From assembly GCF_012912005.1 (NCBI RefSeq), contig NZ_JABBEA010000008.1:62001-126000 (forward strand): a stretch of DNA of 64,000 nucleotides, written 5' to 3'. Positions 24,628 through 33,527 of this stretch are shown one piece after another. Below the pieces are notes generated by a model. It saw only the letters and a list, made by a program, of their open reading frames with translations, made no database searches and was not told the DNA's origin. A program made the translations under genes and the position numbers. Source of the DNA: Paenibacillus sp. SZ31 (GTDB lineage: Bacteria; Bacillota; Bacilli; Paenibacillales; Paenibacillaceae). Position 1 is the stretch's first letter. The number at the start of each line of letters is the position of its first letter.

Positions 24628-25281
24628 TTACTTCCGACCGTAATCTGCCTTGATTTCGCCCCACTGTTTCGTCTGCCATTTCAGCACTTTATTGCTGTAC
24701 GTATTCGTCTGTAGCCACTGCTCCGCACGTTCAATCATCAGCCAGATTTCTTCTGTGGAGTTGTCTCTTGCTAACGTCGTGGCTACTTTTTTCTGCTTCA
24801 GCCATTTCATGGCATTGACCGAGTCAGTATACACCGTTTTGGTACTGCCTTCTTTCTTCAGATGTGCGAGGGCATGTACGATGGCCAAAAACTCGCCCAG
24901 ATTGTTCGTGCCTTTGGAGATCGGTCCGACGGAGAAAATAATCTCACCTGTGCGGGTGTCTACCCCTTTGTATTCTACAGGTCCGGGGTTCCCTCGTGTA
25001 CCCACATCAACAGAGATGCTGTCGTAATCCACTTCTTCCGACGTTTCCATGCCTGCGCTTCTTCCGCTACTAGCGGACTTCGTCTTCGACGCTCCGCCTG
25101 CACTTGAACCCCAATTCCCTTTCCATCCTGCACGATACGCTTCTTCTGCAGCCGCTTTCGATTCATACGATTTATATTTTGCTCCGGTATAATGATCCGT
25201 CTGCGCTTTGCAATCTGCCCATGTGCTATATACGCCAGGCTTCTTACCTTCCCAGACAACATAGTATTTCTGTTTCGCCAC
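24628..25281 (-). CDS. Ribonuclease H with N-terminal viroplasmin domain
   Basis: A protein of about 217 residues. The N-terminal 45 residues (KQKYYVVWEGKKPGVYSTW, then YKSYESKAAAEEAY) form a caulimovirus-viroplasmin/RNase H1 N-terminal domain that binds RNA-DNA hybrids. The RNase H catalytic domain follows, with SVDVGTRGNPGP, NNLGEFLAIVHAL and VYTDSVNAMKW supplying the acidic residues. A Ser/Gly-rich linker joins the two. GTG at 25281 has AGGAG 9 bases upstream and is preferred over the in-frame ATG at 25311. Confidence 0.93.
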   Translation of the reverse strand: MAKQKYYVVWEGKKPGVYSTWADCKAQTDHYTGAKYKSYESKAAAEEAYRAGWKGNWGSSAGGASKTKSASSGRSAGMETSEEVDYDSISVDVGTRGNPGPVEYKGVDTRTGEIIFSVGPISKGTNNLGEFLAIVHALAHLKKEGSTKTVYTDSVNAMKWLKQKKVATTLARDNSTEEIWLMIERAEQWLQTNTYSNKVLKWQTKQWGEIKADYGRK

Positions 25282-25405
25282 TGTGACCCGCTCCTTCATT
25301 TGCTTCATCAATACCCTATTGTAAACGATTGGGAGGTCGGAATGAAAGCAGTGGTTCGTCCTTTTGAAGAAAGAAGGTTATGAAAACTCTCCTATGTCTG
25401 GAGGA

Positions 25406-25894
25406 TCACCCCCATGTTCTCAACATTTCTAAAGCTACTTCCAAAAGCTTGCTTTGATTGTTTTGCATTTGTAGTTCAATTATTTGTTGATACCTAAGTA
25501 TTTGTGAATCTGTTAGCCTATCCATCGCTTGCTCCAATAACATGAATGACTGCGCACTCACTTCCAGACTGGAATCCCCGATAAACGGGATGATGTTCTC
25601 TATATGTAGTATGTAGTCCAGGTGTTCAAGAGCGTATAACAATGTGCCTCTGCTGCCCAAAGTCTTGGGGTCTGTTATGACTTCCACTAATGGCTCGACT
25701 GCTCGATTATCTCCAATGTCAGATAAAGCGATGGCAATTTCATTTCGTAATACATTGTTTTCTGTAGATTTTAAAATCTCAATCAGAAAGGTTAATTGAG
25801 ATGTATCCTTTTTCTCACCAATACATGCTACTTGTTGGATAGCACCTTCCATATCTCCTTTAGAAAGCATTTCTTGTATTATGTTCGTATACAT
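25406..25894 (-). CDS. HEAT-repeat-like protein
   Basis: A protein of about 162 residues made of paired helices. The repeat ENNVLRNEIAIALSDIGDNRAVEPLVEVI is a typical HEAT/PBS-lyase unit, and less regular units follow. Such proteins are usually interaction scaffolds; no partner is evident. GAGGAG lies 14 bases before the ATG at 25894, a rather long spacing. A 9-base stem at 25978-26003 lies in the upstream intergenic region. Confidence 0.75.
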   Translation of the reverse strand: MYTNIIQEMLSKGDMEGAIQQVACIGEKKDTSQLTFLIEILKSTENNVLRNEIAIALSDIGDNRAVEPLVEVITDPKTLGSRGTLLYALEHLDYILHIENIIPFIGDSSLEVSAQSFMLLEQAMDRLTDSQILRYQQIIELQMQNNQSKLLEVALEMLRTWG

Positions 25895-25977
25895 CGTACG
25901 TATTATCACTCCTCTTTTGTTATAAGAAAGGACTACTTAAATAACATCGGTAATTTCCTTATTTTAGGATGTAGGAT

Positions 25978-26003
25978 AATAGTCCCTTTATTATGGGACT
26001 ATT
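25978..26003. repeat. Inverted repeat between HEAT-like and DUF421 genes
   Basis: AATAGTCCC and GGGACTATT form a perfect 9-base stem with an 8-base loop in a divergent intergenic region. Only a weak T stretch follows, so an operator is as likely as a terminator. Confidence 0.5.
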
Positions 26004-26101
26004 TCACTTCATCCTCTTTCTTCCTTTCAATTGCATAATTCACCCAACTCCAGAACAGCCTAAGAATACAGAACATACTGGACTAGAAAGGAATACAACC
26101 T

Positions 26102-26734
26102 ATGGACTGGATATGGAAATCCGTTTTACTTGTACTTATCGGCATGATTCTGCTACGAATTGCAGGACGTAAGTCGATCTCGCAGATGAGTGTCGCCACA
26201 ACGGTCATCATGATCTCCATCGGAACAACAATTGTGCAACCTATCGCGAATCATGAGCTTGGCAAAGCAATTGGGTCGGCATCGGTCTTTATCGCAACAT
26301 TGCTTGTGGTGGAACAGCTGCAATTGAAATTTAATGTTGTTGAACGGCTAATGAGTGGCAGTTCCAAAATTGTGGTAGAGGACGGAAAGGTCATTATCCC
26401 GAATCTGAAAAGTATGCGTTATACGATGGATCAGCTCGAGATGCATATGCGGCAGAACGGAATTACAAGTGTAGACGATCTGGAGACGGCAACGGTGGAA
26501 CCCAATGGTCAACTCGGTTACGTGCTAAAACGACATGCTCGTCCCGTGACGATTGGAGATCTGGAAGAGATACTACGAAACTATACGATTACAGGTAGTA
26601 GTCCAGCAACGGGGGATCAGCCGCGACAACATAACAGCAGCAAGTCTTCGACGCCTAACGATAACTCCACAGATATTTTCCAAGAAGTCAGCAAAGGTGC
26701 TCATGCTCAGCCCGTCGACCCTAAGCTTCAATAG
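26102..26734 (+). CDS. DUF421 membrane protein (YetF/YcaP family)
   Basis: A 210-residue protein with three N-terminal membrane helices (SVLLVLIGMILLRIAG, ATTVIMISIGTTIVQPI, SASVFIATLLVVEQL) and a cytosolic domain containing GKVIIPNLKSMRYTMDQLEMHMRQNGI, the DUF421 hallmark. The C-terminal 45 residues are low complexity, rich in Ser, Asn and Gln. B. subtilis relatives are sporulation- or stress-linked membrane proteins of unknown activity. Monocistronic with a terminator after it. Confidence 0.88.
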   Translation: MDWIWKSVLLVLIGMILLRIAGRKSISQMSVATTVIMISIGTTIVQPIANHELGKAIGSASVFIATLLVVEQLQLKFNVVERLMSGSSKIVVEDGKVIIPNLKSMRYTMDQLEMHMRQNGITSVDDLETATVEPNGQLGYVLKRHARPVTIGDLEEILRNYTITGSSPATGDQPRQHNSSKSSTPNDNSTDIFQEVSKGAHAQPVDPKLQ

Positions 26735-26763
26735 ACGCGCCCTAACCCCCTCAAAAGAACAAA

Positions 26764-26818
26764 AGACCGGCCCTGAGAGCATGCAATAACATCGCTCCAA
26801 CAGGTACGGTCTATTTTT
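26764..26818 (+). terminator. Terminator after the DUF421 gene
   Basis: AGACCG..CCTG pairs with CAGG..CGGTCT over a long loop, followed by ATTTTTA. Confidence 0.55.
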
Positions 26819-26877
26819 ACTTCATTTGATTATTTGCAAAATTACTCCACGTCATCCAACCGAAGATATAGTCGTAA

Positions 26878-27645
26878 TCAACGTGTACTCAGGTAAGCGA
26901 TACCCAAGCCACCCGTAACCGGGTTCTTATAGATTTCACAATCGACATCGAAAACCTCGCCAATCATCTCGCGAGTCAAAATATCAGCCGGTTTGCCATG
27001 TACCACAATCTGGCCCTTTTTCACCACATAGAGATAATCGCAATATTCTGCGGCGAGTTCGAGATCATGCAGCGCTGCCAATATGCCAATGCCGAGTCCA
27101 CGGACAATATTCAGAATTTGAAGTTGGTATTTGATGTCCAGATGGTTCGTCGGCTCGTCCAGGATCAGGAATTCAGGCTGCTGTGCCAGCACACGCGCCA
27201 AGACCACACGCTGTTTCTCTCCACCGGACAGAGACACGTAATTGCGATCTGCATGTCCAGTCAGATGTACTTTTTCCAGAGCCTGCTCCACGATTTCGTG
27301 ATCCCGTTCATTATCCGTCTCCAGCATTTTTTTATGTGGGGTACGGCCCATCATGACCATCTCGCGCACCGTAAAATCAAAACTCAATTCATTAAATTGG
27401 CCGACAACGCCCATATGCCTGGAAACGATCTTCGGGCTGGATTTGAGAATATCTGTATGATCCAGAAAAACCTTTCCTTGCTGCGGTTTGATCACTTTAT
27501 AGATGCTCTTGAGAAGCGTTGACTTGCCACAACCATTCGGTCCGATCAGCCCAACGAACTGTTTGCCGTTCACCTGTAAAGAAATGTCCTTGATGATGTC
27601 CGTGTTTAGCACAGAGATGGATACATTTTCTACGTTCAGTTTCAT
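26878..27645 (-). CDS. Iron-complex ABC transporter ATP-binding protein (FecE/FhuC type)
   Basis: A 255-residue ATPase with Walker A GPNGCGKSTLL, the signature LSGGEKQRV, Walker B FLILDEPTNHLD and the switch His in ALHDLELA. It powers uptake of a ferric siderophore, haem or cobalamin through the FecCD permease encoded 2 bases upstream. GGAGG lies before the ATG. It is the last gene of the minus-strand unit, divergent from the binding protein. Confidence 0.95.
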   Translation of the reverse strand: MKLNVENVSISVLNTDIIKDISLQVNGKQFVGLIGPNGCGKSTLLKSIYKVIKPQQGKVFLDHTDILKSSPKIVSRHMGVVGQFNELSFDFTVREMVMMGRTPHKKMLETDNERDHEIVEQALEKVHLTGHADRNYVSLSGGEKQRVVLARVLAQQPEFLILDEPTNHLDIKYQLQILNIVRGLGIGILAALHDLELAAEYCDYLYVVKKGQIVVHGKPADILTREMIGEVFDVDCEIYKNPVTGGLGIAYLSTR

Positions 27646-27647
27646 GT

Positions 27648-28757
27648 TTAATTTCCTCCAAAACCGTAGCCTTTTTTGACCAGCATATACATAAACATCG
27701 GCGCACCAATCATAGCCGTAATAATCCCGATCGGCAGCTCCACGCTGGATATGAGGGATCGTGCAATCACGTCAGTCCAGATGAGGAAAATAGCTCCAAA
27801 CAGCACGGATATAGGCATCACTTTACGATGGTCCGAACCCACCAGACCTCTCACAATATGCGGAATAATCAGTCCGACAAAACCAATCATGCCACAGCTT
27901 GCCACCAGCACGCCTGTCACCAAAGCCGTTAACAACATGTAAAGTCTGCGATACACACTCAGATTAATACCCAGCGTAACCGCTGCTTCATCCCCCAATA
28001 ACATCGTATTGAGAACTCTGGACTGCAACAGGAAGAATAGAATCGCCACCAGCACCACGATACCGACCAGTGGAAGCTTGTTCCATCCGGAAGCAGCGAG
28101 GCTACCCATGGTCCAGAACGTCACCGTTTTGATGCCTTCGGCATTGTTGGCAAAATAAATAATAAAATTGGAGAAGGCGCTGCACAGCGCGTTAATCACC
28201 ATTCCGGCAAGCACCAGCTTGACTGACGTCATTTTACCCCGAATTCCCGCGAGGGTTAACACCAGCAAAGAGGCCCCCATCGCTCCGGCAAATGCCCAGA
28301 AAGCCACACCAGTCTGGCCCAGCCAGCCAATCGCACCGAAGCCAATGAGAATGGCAAAAGTCGCTCCAAGTGAAGCGCCTGAGGATATACCCAGTATGTA
28401 AGGATCAGCTAGCGGATTCTGCACAGCAGCTTGCATAACAGCACCGCACAAGGCCAAACCTGCACCGATAAACATCGCCATCAGCACACGCGGAAAACGA
28501 ATCTGCCAAATGATATCAGTAAAGGAGCCCGCCTCAATGGGTGTTGCCCCCCATTGAAATCCCGTTAATTTGTATACAAGAATACGATATGACTCCGCCA
28601 GCGGAATACGAACCTGTCCAATGGAAACCGCGATTCCTACGGAAATAAGCGTAATAATGATTAAAGCTGCAATCAGTAAGGCAAATCCGGATTTACTATG
28701 AATCAAAGACTCTCTTTTCCCCTTGCGCTGTGTCTGAACCTGAACCGTCTGTGCCAT
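27648..28757 (-). CDS. FecCD-family iron-complex permease
   Basis: A permease of about 369 residues with roughly ten helices. Family signatures are LAESYRILVYKL, GAVMQAAVQNPLADPYILGISSGASLGA and GLIIPHIVRGLVGSDHRKVMPIS. It forms the homodimeric channel for a ferri-siderophore. GGGGGA before the ATG at 28757 sets the start; the open frame reaches 28793. It shares a divergent, Fur-boxed intergenic region with its binding protein. Confidence 0.95.
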   Translation of the reverse strand: MAQTVQVQTQRKGKRESLIHSKSGFALLIAALIIITLISVGIAVSIGQVRIPLAESYRILVYKLTGFQWGATPIEAGSFTDIIWQIRFPRVLMAMFIGAGLALCGAVMQAAVQNPLADPYILGISSGASLGATFAILIGFGAIGWLGQTGVAFWAFAGAMGASLLVLTLAGIRGKMTSVKLVLAGMVINALCSAFSNFIIYFANNAEGIKTVTFWTMGSLAASGWNKLPLVGIVVLVAILFFLLQSRVLNTMLLGDEAAVTLGINLSVYRRLYMLLTALVTGVLVASCGMIGFVGLIIPHIVRGLVGSDHRKVMPISVLFGAIFLIWTDVIARSLISSVELPIGIITAMIGAPMFMYMLVKKGYGFGGN

Positions 28758-28807
28758 CTCTTCCCCCATCAATTCGCGTAAAATGTAGAACAAATTAAAT
28801 TCAGCTA

Positions 28808-28850
28808 TTTACAAAGTGTTTTCTCGGATTATAATTGAGAATGATTATCT
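28808..28850 (+). promoter_or_regulatory. Fur-box-overlapped promoter of the iron-complex binding protein
   Basis: TTTACA (28808-28813), a 16-base spacer and TATAAT (28830-28835) form a promoter. TGAGAATGATTATCT at 28836-28850 matches the 7-1-7 Fur consensus at all but two positions and covers the expected start site. Confidence 0.75.
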
Positions 28851-28890
28851 TTGTCAATTTAAAACACATAGAAAAGGGGTTCATCGTTTA

Positions 28891-29955
28891 ATGAAATTCA
28901 CATCCAGAACTATTGGCTTCGCTGCTCTAAGTCTCCTGTTACTGCTGCTTGCAGCCTGCTCGAATGCTTCAACTTCTTCCCCTGCCGAAGAAACAACTTC
29001 AACAACTAACGCGACAGAAACTTCAGCTCCTGCTGAGAATACAAATAAAACGATGTACCCGCTCACCATTGAAAATTTCACGATCTCGGGTGAGGGTGGC
29101 GAGTGGAAACCCAAAGTGCAAGTATTCGATAAAGCACCTGAACGTGTTGTTGCGAATACCCAATCTGCGGCTGAGATGCTCATCAAATTAGGTCTGACCG
29201 ATAAAATGGTCGGTGTTGCTGCTCTATATGGTTCCGTTACACCGGATGTGGCTGATGATTTCGCCAAAATTCCGGTATTGTCCAAGGATTATGTCGGTAA
29301 AGAGCTGGTTGTAGGCGCAAGCCCGGATCTGGTACTCGGACGGGGCGACCTGTTCGCTGATGCCGACTGGGGTGTAGGTACCGTGGATGGATTGAATGAC
29401 ATGAACATCCGTACATTCCTGCAAACGACCAACCACAAAGGTACACTTGACAGCCTGTATAGCGATATCGCACAACTCGGTCAGATCTTCGACGTTCAGG
29501 AAAATGCCGCAACATTCACAGAAAGCCTGAAAGCACGTGCCGAAGCGATCAAAGCCAGTGTAGCTGATCAGCCTGAGCACAGTTTTGCCTATATCGTACC
29601 TGCTACGGAAGACACGATTACCGTAAGCAGCATGCAAAATGATACGTATCAGCTTGATGCACTCAGCCTGTTGAAGCTGAAAAATACGTTTGATGGCGTG
29701 CAAGGTGAAGTTAGTGTAGAGCAGCTAATTACAGCGAACCCTGACTATCTGCTCTTGTCCGCTTATGCCGGTTCACCGGATATCGATAAGCTGATTGAGA
29801 ACCTGTATGCCAACCCTGCCCTGCAAAGCATGAACGCGATCAAGAACAAACAAATCTATATCACAGATTTCAGCCAGTTCTGGGGTTATGGATATCAAAT
29901 TCTGGACGGTATTGAGAAAATGCAATCGGAAATGAAAGCTAATCCGATTAAATAA
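28891..29955 (+). CDS. Iron-complex ABC transporter substrate-binding lipoprotein
   Basis: A 354-residue lipoprotein: signal peptide with LLLLLAAC lipobox near residue 20, then a Ser/Thr/Glu-rich linker and a periplasmic-binding (PF01497-type) domain with RVVANTQSAAEMLIKLGL, ASPDLVLGRGDLF and NPDYLLLSAYAG. It delivers the ferric ligand to the divergently encoded FecCD/FecE pair. AAAGGGG precedes the ATG at 28891; the frame opens at 28816 but would run through the Fur box. Confidence 0.94.
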   Translation: MKFTSRTIGFAALSLLLLLLAACSNASTSSPAEETTSTTNATETSAPAENTNKTMYPLTIENFTISGEGGEWKPKVQVFDKAPERVVANTQSAAEMLIKLGLTDKMVGVAALYGSVTPDVADDFAKIPVLSKDYVGKELVVGASPDLVLGRGDLFADADWGVGTVDGLNDMNIRTFLQTTNHKGTLDSLYSDIAQLGQIFDVQENAATFTESLKARAEAIKASVADQPEHSFAYIVPATEDTITVSSMQNDTYQLDALSLLKLKNTFDGVQGEVSVEQLITANPDYLLLSAYAGSPDIDKLIENLYANPALQSMNAIKNKQIYITDFSQFWGYGYQILDGIEKMQSEMKANPIK

Positions 29956-30034
29956 TGGAGCCTCATTAAACGGTTCATGGAGCCTTGGATTCAATAGTGT
30001 CCGTGATTAGATATCGAAATCAAACAGATCAAAT

Positions 30035-30070
30035 GAGCAGGAGAAGACATTCTCACTGCTCTTTTTTTTT
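30035..30070 (+). terminator. Terminator after the binding-protein gene
   Basis: GAGCAG-GAGAA pairs with TTCTC-A-CTGCTC around GACA and is followed by nine T residues. Confidence 0.88.
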
Positions 30071-30101
30071 GCTGCGCGTGCCAAAAGTCATAGAGCAAAG
30101 C

Positions 30102-30130
30102 TTGACATTAGTTTGATAACAAACTATATT
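30102..30130 (+). promoter_or_regulatory. MarR-gene promoter with operator in the spacer
   Basis: TTGACA (30102-30107), 17 bases and TATATT (30125-30130) form a near-consensus promoter. TAGTTTGATAACAAACTA (30109-30126), an almost perfect palindrome, fills the spacer. The -10 box ends only 6 bases before the gene's ATG. Confidence 0.75.
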
Positions 30131-30136
30131 ACACGT

Positions 30137-30559
30137 ATGAAAACAAGAGACGCTATTTCACTCATATCCAAAATTAAAGAGAAGGTCAACCGCTTTATCC
30201 TGGCCGAGATGGCTGAGCAGGGAATCCAGGATCTAGCTACGTCCCATGGGGATATTATCTATGCCCTGTCCAACAATCAGAGGATGACTATGGCCGAGAT
30301 CGCCAAAAAAATTGGCAAGGATAAATCCACGGTGACTGCACTTGTGGACAAATTGGTGCGGACAGGATACGTCGTCAAGGAACGTGATGCAACAGATTCG
30401 CGAGTTGTTCATGTGGCTTTGACTGTAAAAGGCGAAGAATTAAAGCCCGTCTTTGAAGAGATATCGCAACGCATACTGGATGTGTTCTATACGGACGTTA
30501 CAGAGACGGAGAAAAAAGAACTGCTTCGAATTTTAATGAAAATTCATAGCAACTTCTAA
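30137..30559 (+). CDS. MarR family transcriptional regulator
   Basis: A 140-residue winged-helix protein: GDIIYALSNNQRMTMAEIAKKIGKDKSTVTALVDKLVRTGYVVKERD covers the recognition helix and wing, with the DxRxxxV-like segment DSRVVHVALT. Helices at both ends form the dimer interface. The ATG at 30137 lies 7 bases after the -10 box with no ribosome binding site, so the message may be leaderless. An upstream ATG at 30113 would fall within the promoter. The same palindrome precedes the next gene, so this protein probably represses both. Confidence 0.92.
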   Translation: MKTRDAISLISKIKEKVNRFILAEMAEQGIQDLATSHGDIIYALSNNQRMTMAEIAKKIGKDKSTVTALVDKLVRTGYVVKERDATDSRVVHVALTVKGEELKPVFEEISQRILDVFYTDVTETEKKELLRILMKIHSNF

Positions 30560-30573
30560 TTTTTTTGGATATA

Positions 30574-30591
30574 TAGTTTGATATCAAACTA
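30574..30591. promoter_or_regulatory. Second MarR operator, before the hydrolase gene
   Basis: TAGTTTGATATCAAACTA is an 18-base perfect palindrome and differs at a single base from the site over the MarR promoter. Confidence 0.75.
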
Positions 30592-30614
30592 ATATTATAG
30601 AGGAGGTTTTTGGT

Positions 30615-31478
30615 ATGACAGACTACACTCGTTTGTTACCTGAACATGAGGTAAAGAAGATCGGAGAACATGATTTACACTTGGAAATATTCGAAGGAAC
30701 CCCAGTTCATGACGCCGAAGTAACAACGAAGAAGCCACCTCTTCTATTTGTTCACGGTGCATACACAGGTAGTTGGATGTGGTGCAAATACATCCCCCAC
30801 TTTGTCCAGCATGGTTGGACCTGTTATGTCATGAACCTGAGAAGTCACTACAAGAGTCGGGTCATGGACATGACCAAGATTACGTTTGACGATTATTTGG
30901 AGGATATTCGTGAAGTTTTAGCCGGGATCAACGAACCTCCCGTTCTTATTGGCTTTAGCATGGGTGGCATTCTCAGTCAAAAGATTGCAGAAACCGTTAC
31001 TCTTGCAGGTCTGATTGTAATCGACGCCAGTCTGAGCAAGGAAGTTCATGAGCTAATCCCCTACCCGCAAAGCAATCAAATCACACCTGGGATCATCATT
31101 CCTGCACCTGTCCGTGATGAGCTGACCAGTATAGATGAGACGGCAGATGACATTGCTTTTCAACGTAAATATCTTCAGATGGAGTCTTCGAAGGCATTTA
31201 GCACATTTTCCGTGATGTTTGGAGCAGATGGCGGTGTATCCATTAATGGCGACCTGATCCATTACCCCAGCTTGGTGATCAAGGCTGTTTCCTGTGAAGA
31301 CGAAGATCAGAGAGGCAAATTAACTGCCAAGCAGCTGCATGCTGAATATGCCGGACTGTGGGATACGACCCATACGGGTTTACTAGTAGGCCAACGGTAC
31401 ATGGAAGCTGTCGATATCATCCTTAAATGGTTACACAGACTGCAATCCTTTGAATTAACGGAGAACATTTCAAAATAA
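30615..31478 (+). CDS. Alpha/beta hydrolase under MarR control
   Basis: A 287-residue alpha/beta hydrolase. PLLFVHGAYTGSWMW carries the oxyanion-hole HG, VLIGFSMGGILSQ the nucleophile elbow (Ser in GFSMGG), and a C-terminal WDTTHTGLLVG the likely catalytic His. There is no signal peptide. The operator immediately upstream and the preceding MarR gene suggest a substrate-induced detoxification enzyme, with an MFS exporter following. GAGGAGG precedes the ATG. The physiological ester is not known. Confidence 0.9.
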   Translation: MTDYTRLLPEHEVKKIGEHDLHLEIFEGTPVHDAEVTTKKPPLLFVHGAYTGSWMWCKYIPHFVQHGWTCYVMNLRSHYKSRVMDMTKITFDDYLEDIREVLAGINEPPVLIGFSMGGILSQKIAETVTLAGLIVIDASLSKEVHELIPYPQSNQITPGIIIPAPVRDELTSIDETADDIAFQRKYLQMESSKAFSTFSVMFGADGGVSINGDLIHYPSLVIKAVSCEDEDQRGKLTAKQLHAEYAGLWDTTHTGLLVGQRYMEAVDIILKWLHRLQSFELTENISK

Positions 31479-31603
31479 AATAAATACCATGTTAAAACCT
31501 TCTTTTTACCTTTAATTTTGTATGCAAAAGTTTGTTTTTCTCAGATAAGCTTATATGCATAGTTCTGGATAAGATTAAACGATAAGAAAAGAGGTTTTTA
31601 TTC

Positions 31604-32809
31604 ATGTCCGTTAACACATCGCTCCCAAAGCAAAGGGAGCTGCCTTCCATATCTTCAGAACGCCTTCCGTGGGCTGGGCTACTTGCTTTAGCCATGGCTG
31701 GATTTATTTGCATCCTCACTGAAAGCCTACCTGCAGGACTGTTACCGCAAATTGCAAAAGACTTGGGGATCACAGAAGCCCTCACCGGACAGTTGGTGAC
31801 TCTTTATGCCATTGGATCACTTGCTGCTGCCATTCCTTTAACTGCTGCTACACGTGGATGGAGACGCCGACCTCTACTGCTAGTATGTATTAGCGGCTTT
31901 CTTGTCTTTAACACTGTCACCGCCTTATCCTCAGATTATATCCTGACACTTGCTGCTCGTTTCTTGGCCGGGGTCTCCGCGGGTGTGTTATGGGGAATGA
32001 CAGCAGGTTATGCTCGTCGGATGGTCTCTGATTCGTTAAAAGGTAAAGCCATGGCTGTGGCTATGGTCGGCACACCGGTGGCATTAGCCCTGGGTGTCCC
32101 AATCGGTAGTTTTCTCAGTTCTTATATCGGCTGGCGCCTCATCTTCGGGATTGTATCTCTTCTGACCGTAGCTTTAATCGTATGGGTTCTCTGGAAAATG
32201 CCGGATTTTGCAGGAGAGCCAGCTGGAGAACGTCTTCCGCTGCATAAGGTATTTTTGATTCCGGGAGTTAGGCCCATTCTGTTTGTTGTTCTGGCCTGGA
32301 TGCTTGCGCATAATATCCTTTACACTTATATTTCTCCCTATCTTGTCCAGACCGTATTTGCTAACAGAGTAGACTTGATTTTACTCATTTTCGGTATTAC
32401 TTCCATTGTGGGAATTTGGTTAACCGGAATGCTCATTGACCGATCTTTGAGAAGATTAGTTATCGTCAGCCTGGCAACATTCGCTTTGGCGTCTGTCGTG
32501 ATGGGAATCGGTATTCATCAACCTATGATTATTATCCTTGGCATCATGATCTGGGGACTTACGTTTGGCGGGGCGGCGACACTGCTGCAAACTGCCATTG
32601 CCCAAGCCGCGGGTAAAAGTACAGATGTAGCTCAATCGATGCTGGTTACAGCATGGAATGTGGCGATTGGCGGAGGGGGAATTATTGGCGGCATTCTTCT
32701 TGAGGTATTTGGAGCTAGTTACCTTCCCGGATCACTGTTTATCCTGCTGATTCCTGCTCTAATCGTAGCTATGTGTGCTTATAAATATGGATTCCCCAAA
32801 GGAAATTAA
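31604..32809 (+). CDS. MFS transporter (DHA1 / AraJ-like exporter)
   Basis: A 401-residue protein with about twelve membrane helices. Family markers are GLLPQIAKDLGITEALTGQLVTLYAIGSL in loop 1-2 and RFLAGVSAGVLWGMTAGYARRMV in helix 4 (motif C-like GxxxGxxxG). It resembles the YdhP/AraJ proton-coupled drug or sugar exporters. AAGAGG lies before the ATG. It follows the MarR-hydrolase pair by 125 bases and may belong to the same response, although no copy of their operator precedes it. Confidence 0.9.
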   Translation: MSVNTSLPKQRELPSISSERLPWAGLLALAMAGFICILTESLPAGLLPQIAKDLGITEALTGQLVTLYAIGSLAAAIPLTAATRGWRRRPLLLVCISGFLVFNTVTALSSDYILTLAARFLAGVSAGVLWGMTAGYARRMVSDSLKGKAMAVAMVGTPVALALGVPIGSFLSSYIGWRLIFGIVSLLTVALIVWVLWKMPDFAGEPAGERLPLHKVFLIPGVRPILFVVLAWMLAHNILYTYISPYLVQTVFANRVDLILLIFGITSIVGIWLTGMLIDRSLRRLVIVSLATFALASVVMGIGIHQPMIIILGIMIWGLTFGGAATLLQTAIAQAAGKSTDVAQSMLVTAWNVAIGGGGIIGGILLEVFGASYLPGSLFILLIPALIVAMCAYKYGFPKGN

Positions 32810-32845
32810 CAGGAAGGCAGTTGTGCATGAGTTGCACATAGGACG

Positions 32846-32885
32846 AAAGAGGAGTTCACTTGATGTGGACTCCTCTTCTGTTTTT
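32846..32885. terminator. Terminator between convergent MFS and Lrp genes
   Basis: AGAGGAGTTCAC pairs with GTGGACTCCTCT over a short loop, then CTGTTTTT on the plus strand. A-rich flanks let it work in both directions. Confidence 0.75.
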
Positions 32886-32904
32886 CATTTAAGAGACCAC
32901 AATC

Positions 32905-33357
32905 TTATTCTGCCTGTGCCAGTAGATTCGGTCCTTCCATGAGATTTTTATGTGCAATCGGAGAAGACATTGTAATTAAGGTCATGTAAGTACCGTATGG
33001 GTCACACTTGTTCTCGAACTCTTCGAGTCCCTGGATCGTGTCTGTAAGGATTTTCAGCAAGTAGTTATACTCCCCACTTATCCGATAACATTCCACGACT
33101 TCAGGTGACGCACGGCAAAAATCGAGGAAGGGATAACAATCCCGTGTACGAAAAAGAACATATGCCGTGCTCTGCTTGCCTAATTTGGATGGGGAGATTA
33201 CCGTACGATATTCCTCGATAACCCCCTTTTCTTCCATTCGTTTGACTCGTTCAGTAACAGCCGGTTGAGATAATCCCACCAGTTTGCCTAGTTCAGTCAT
33301 GGATAATCTCGCCTGATTCTCCAAGTGAAACAGGATATGCTGATCTATTTCGTCCAT
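32905..33357 (-). CDS. Lrp/AsnC family transcriptional regulator
   Basis: A 150-residue regulator. The N-terminal helix-turn-helix runs IDQHILFHLENQARLSMTELGKLVGLSQPAVTERVKRMEEKGVI, and a C-terminal RAM (ACT-like) domain includes AYVLFRTRDCYPFLDFC. AAGGAG precedes the ATG. It is divergent from the serine-hydrolase gene at 33528 and the 170 bases between them probably contain its operator, though I could not define one. Confidence 0.93.
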   Translation of the reverse strand: MDEIDQHILFHLENQARLSMTELGKLVGLSQPAVTERVKRMEEKGVIEEYRTVISPSKLGKQSTAYVLFRTRDCYPFLDFCRASPEVVECYRISGEYNYLLKILTDTIQGLEEFENKCDPYGTYMTLITMSSPIAHKNLMEGPNLLAQAE

Positions 33358-33527
33358 CTAATCCACTCCTTTAAATACATAAGATATATTTAACAATTAC
33401 CTTAAGTATACTCGCTAATTCATTATAACACCTTTAATAATGCATGTAATACAAGATCAATCATTTATATAATAAACACAGTTATCATGTGTAATCAATC
33501 ACATCTTTTAATGAGAGGAAGATAGAA

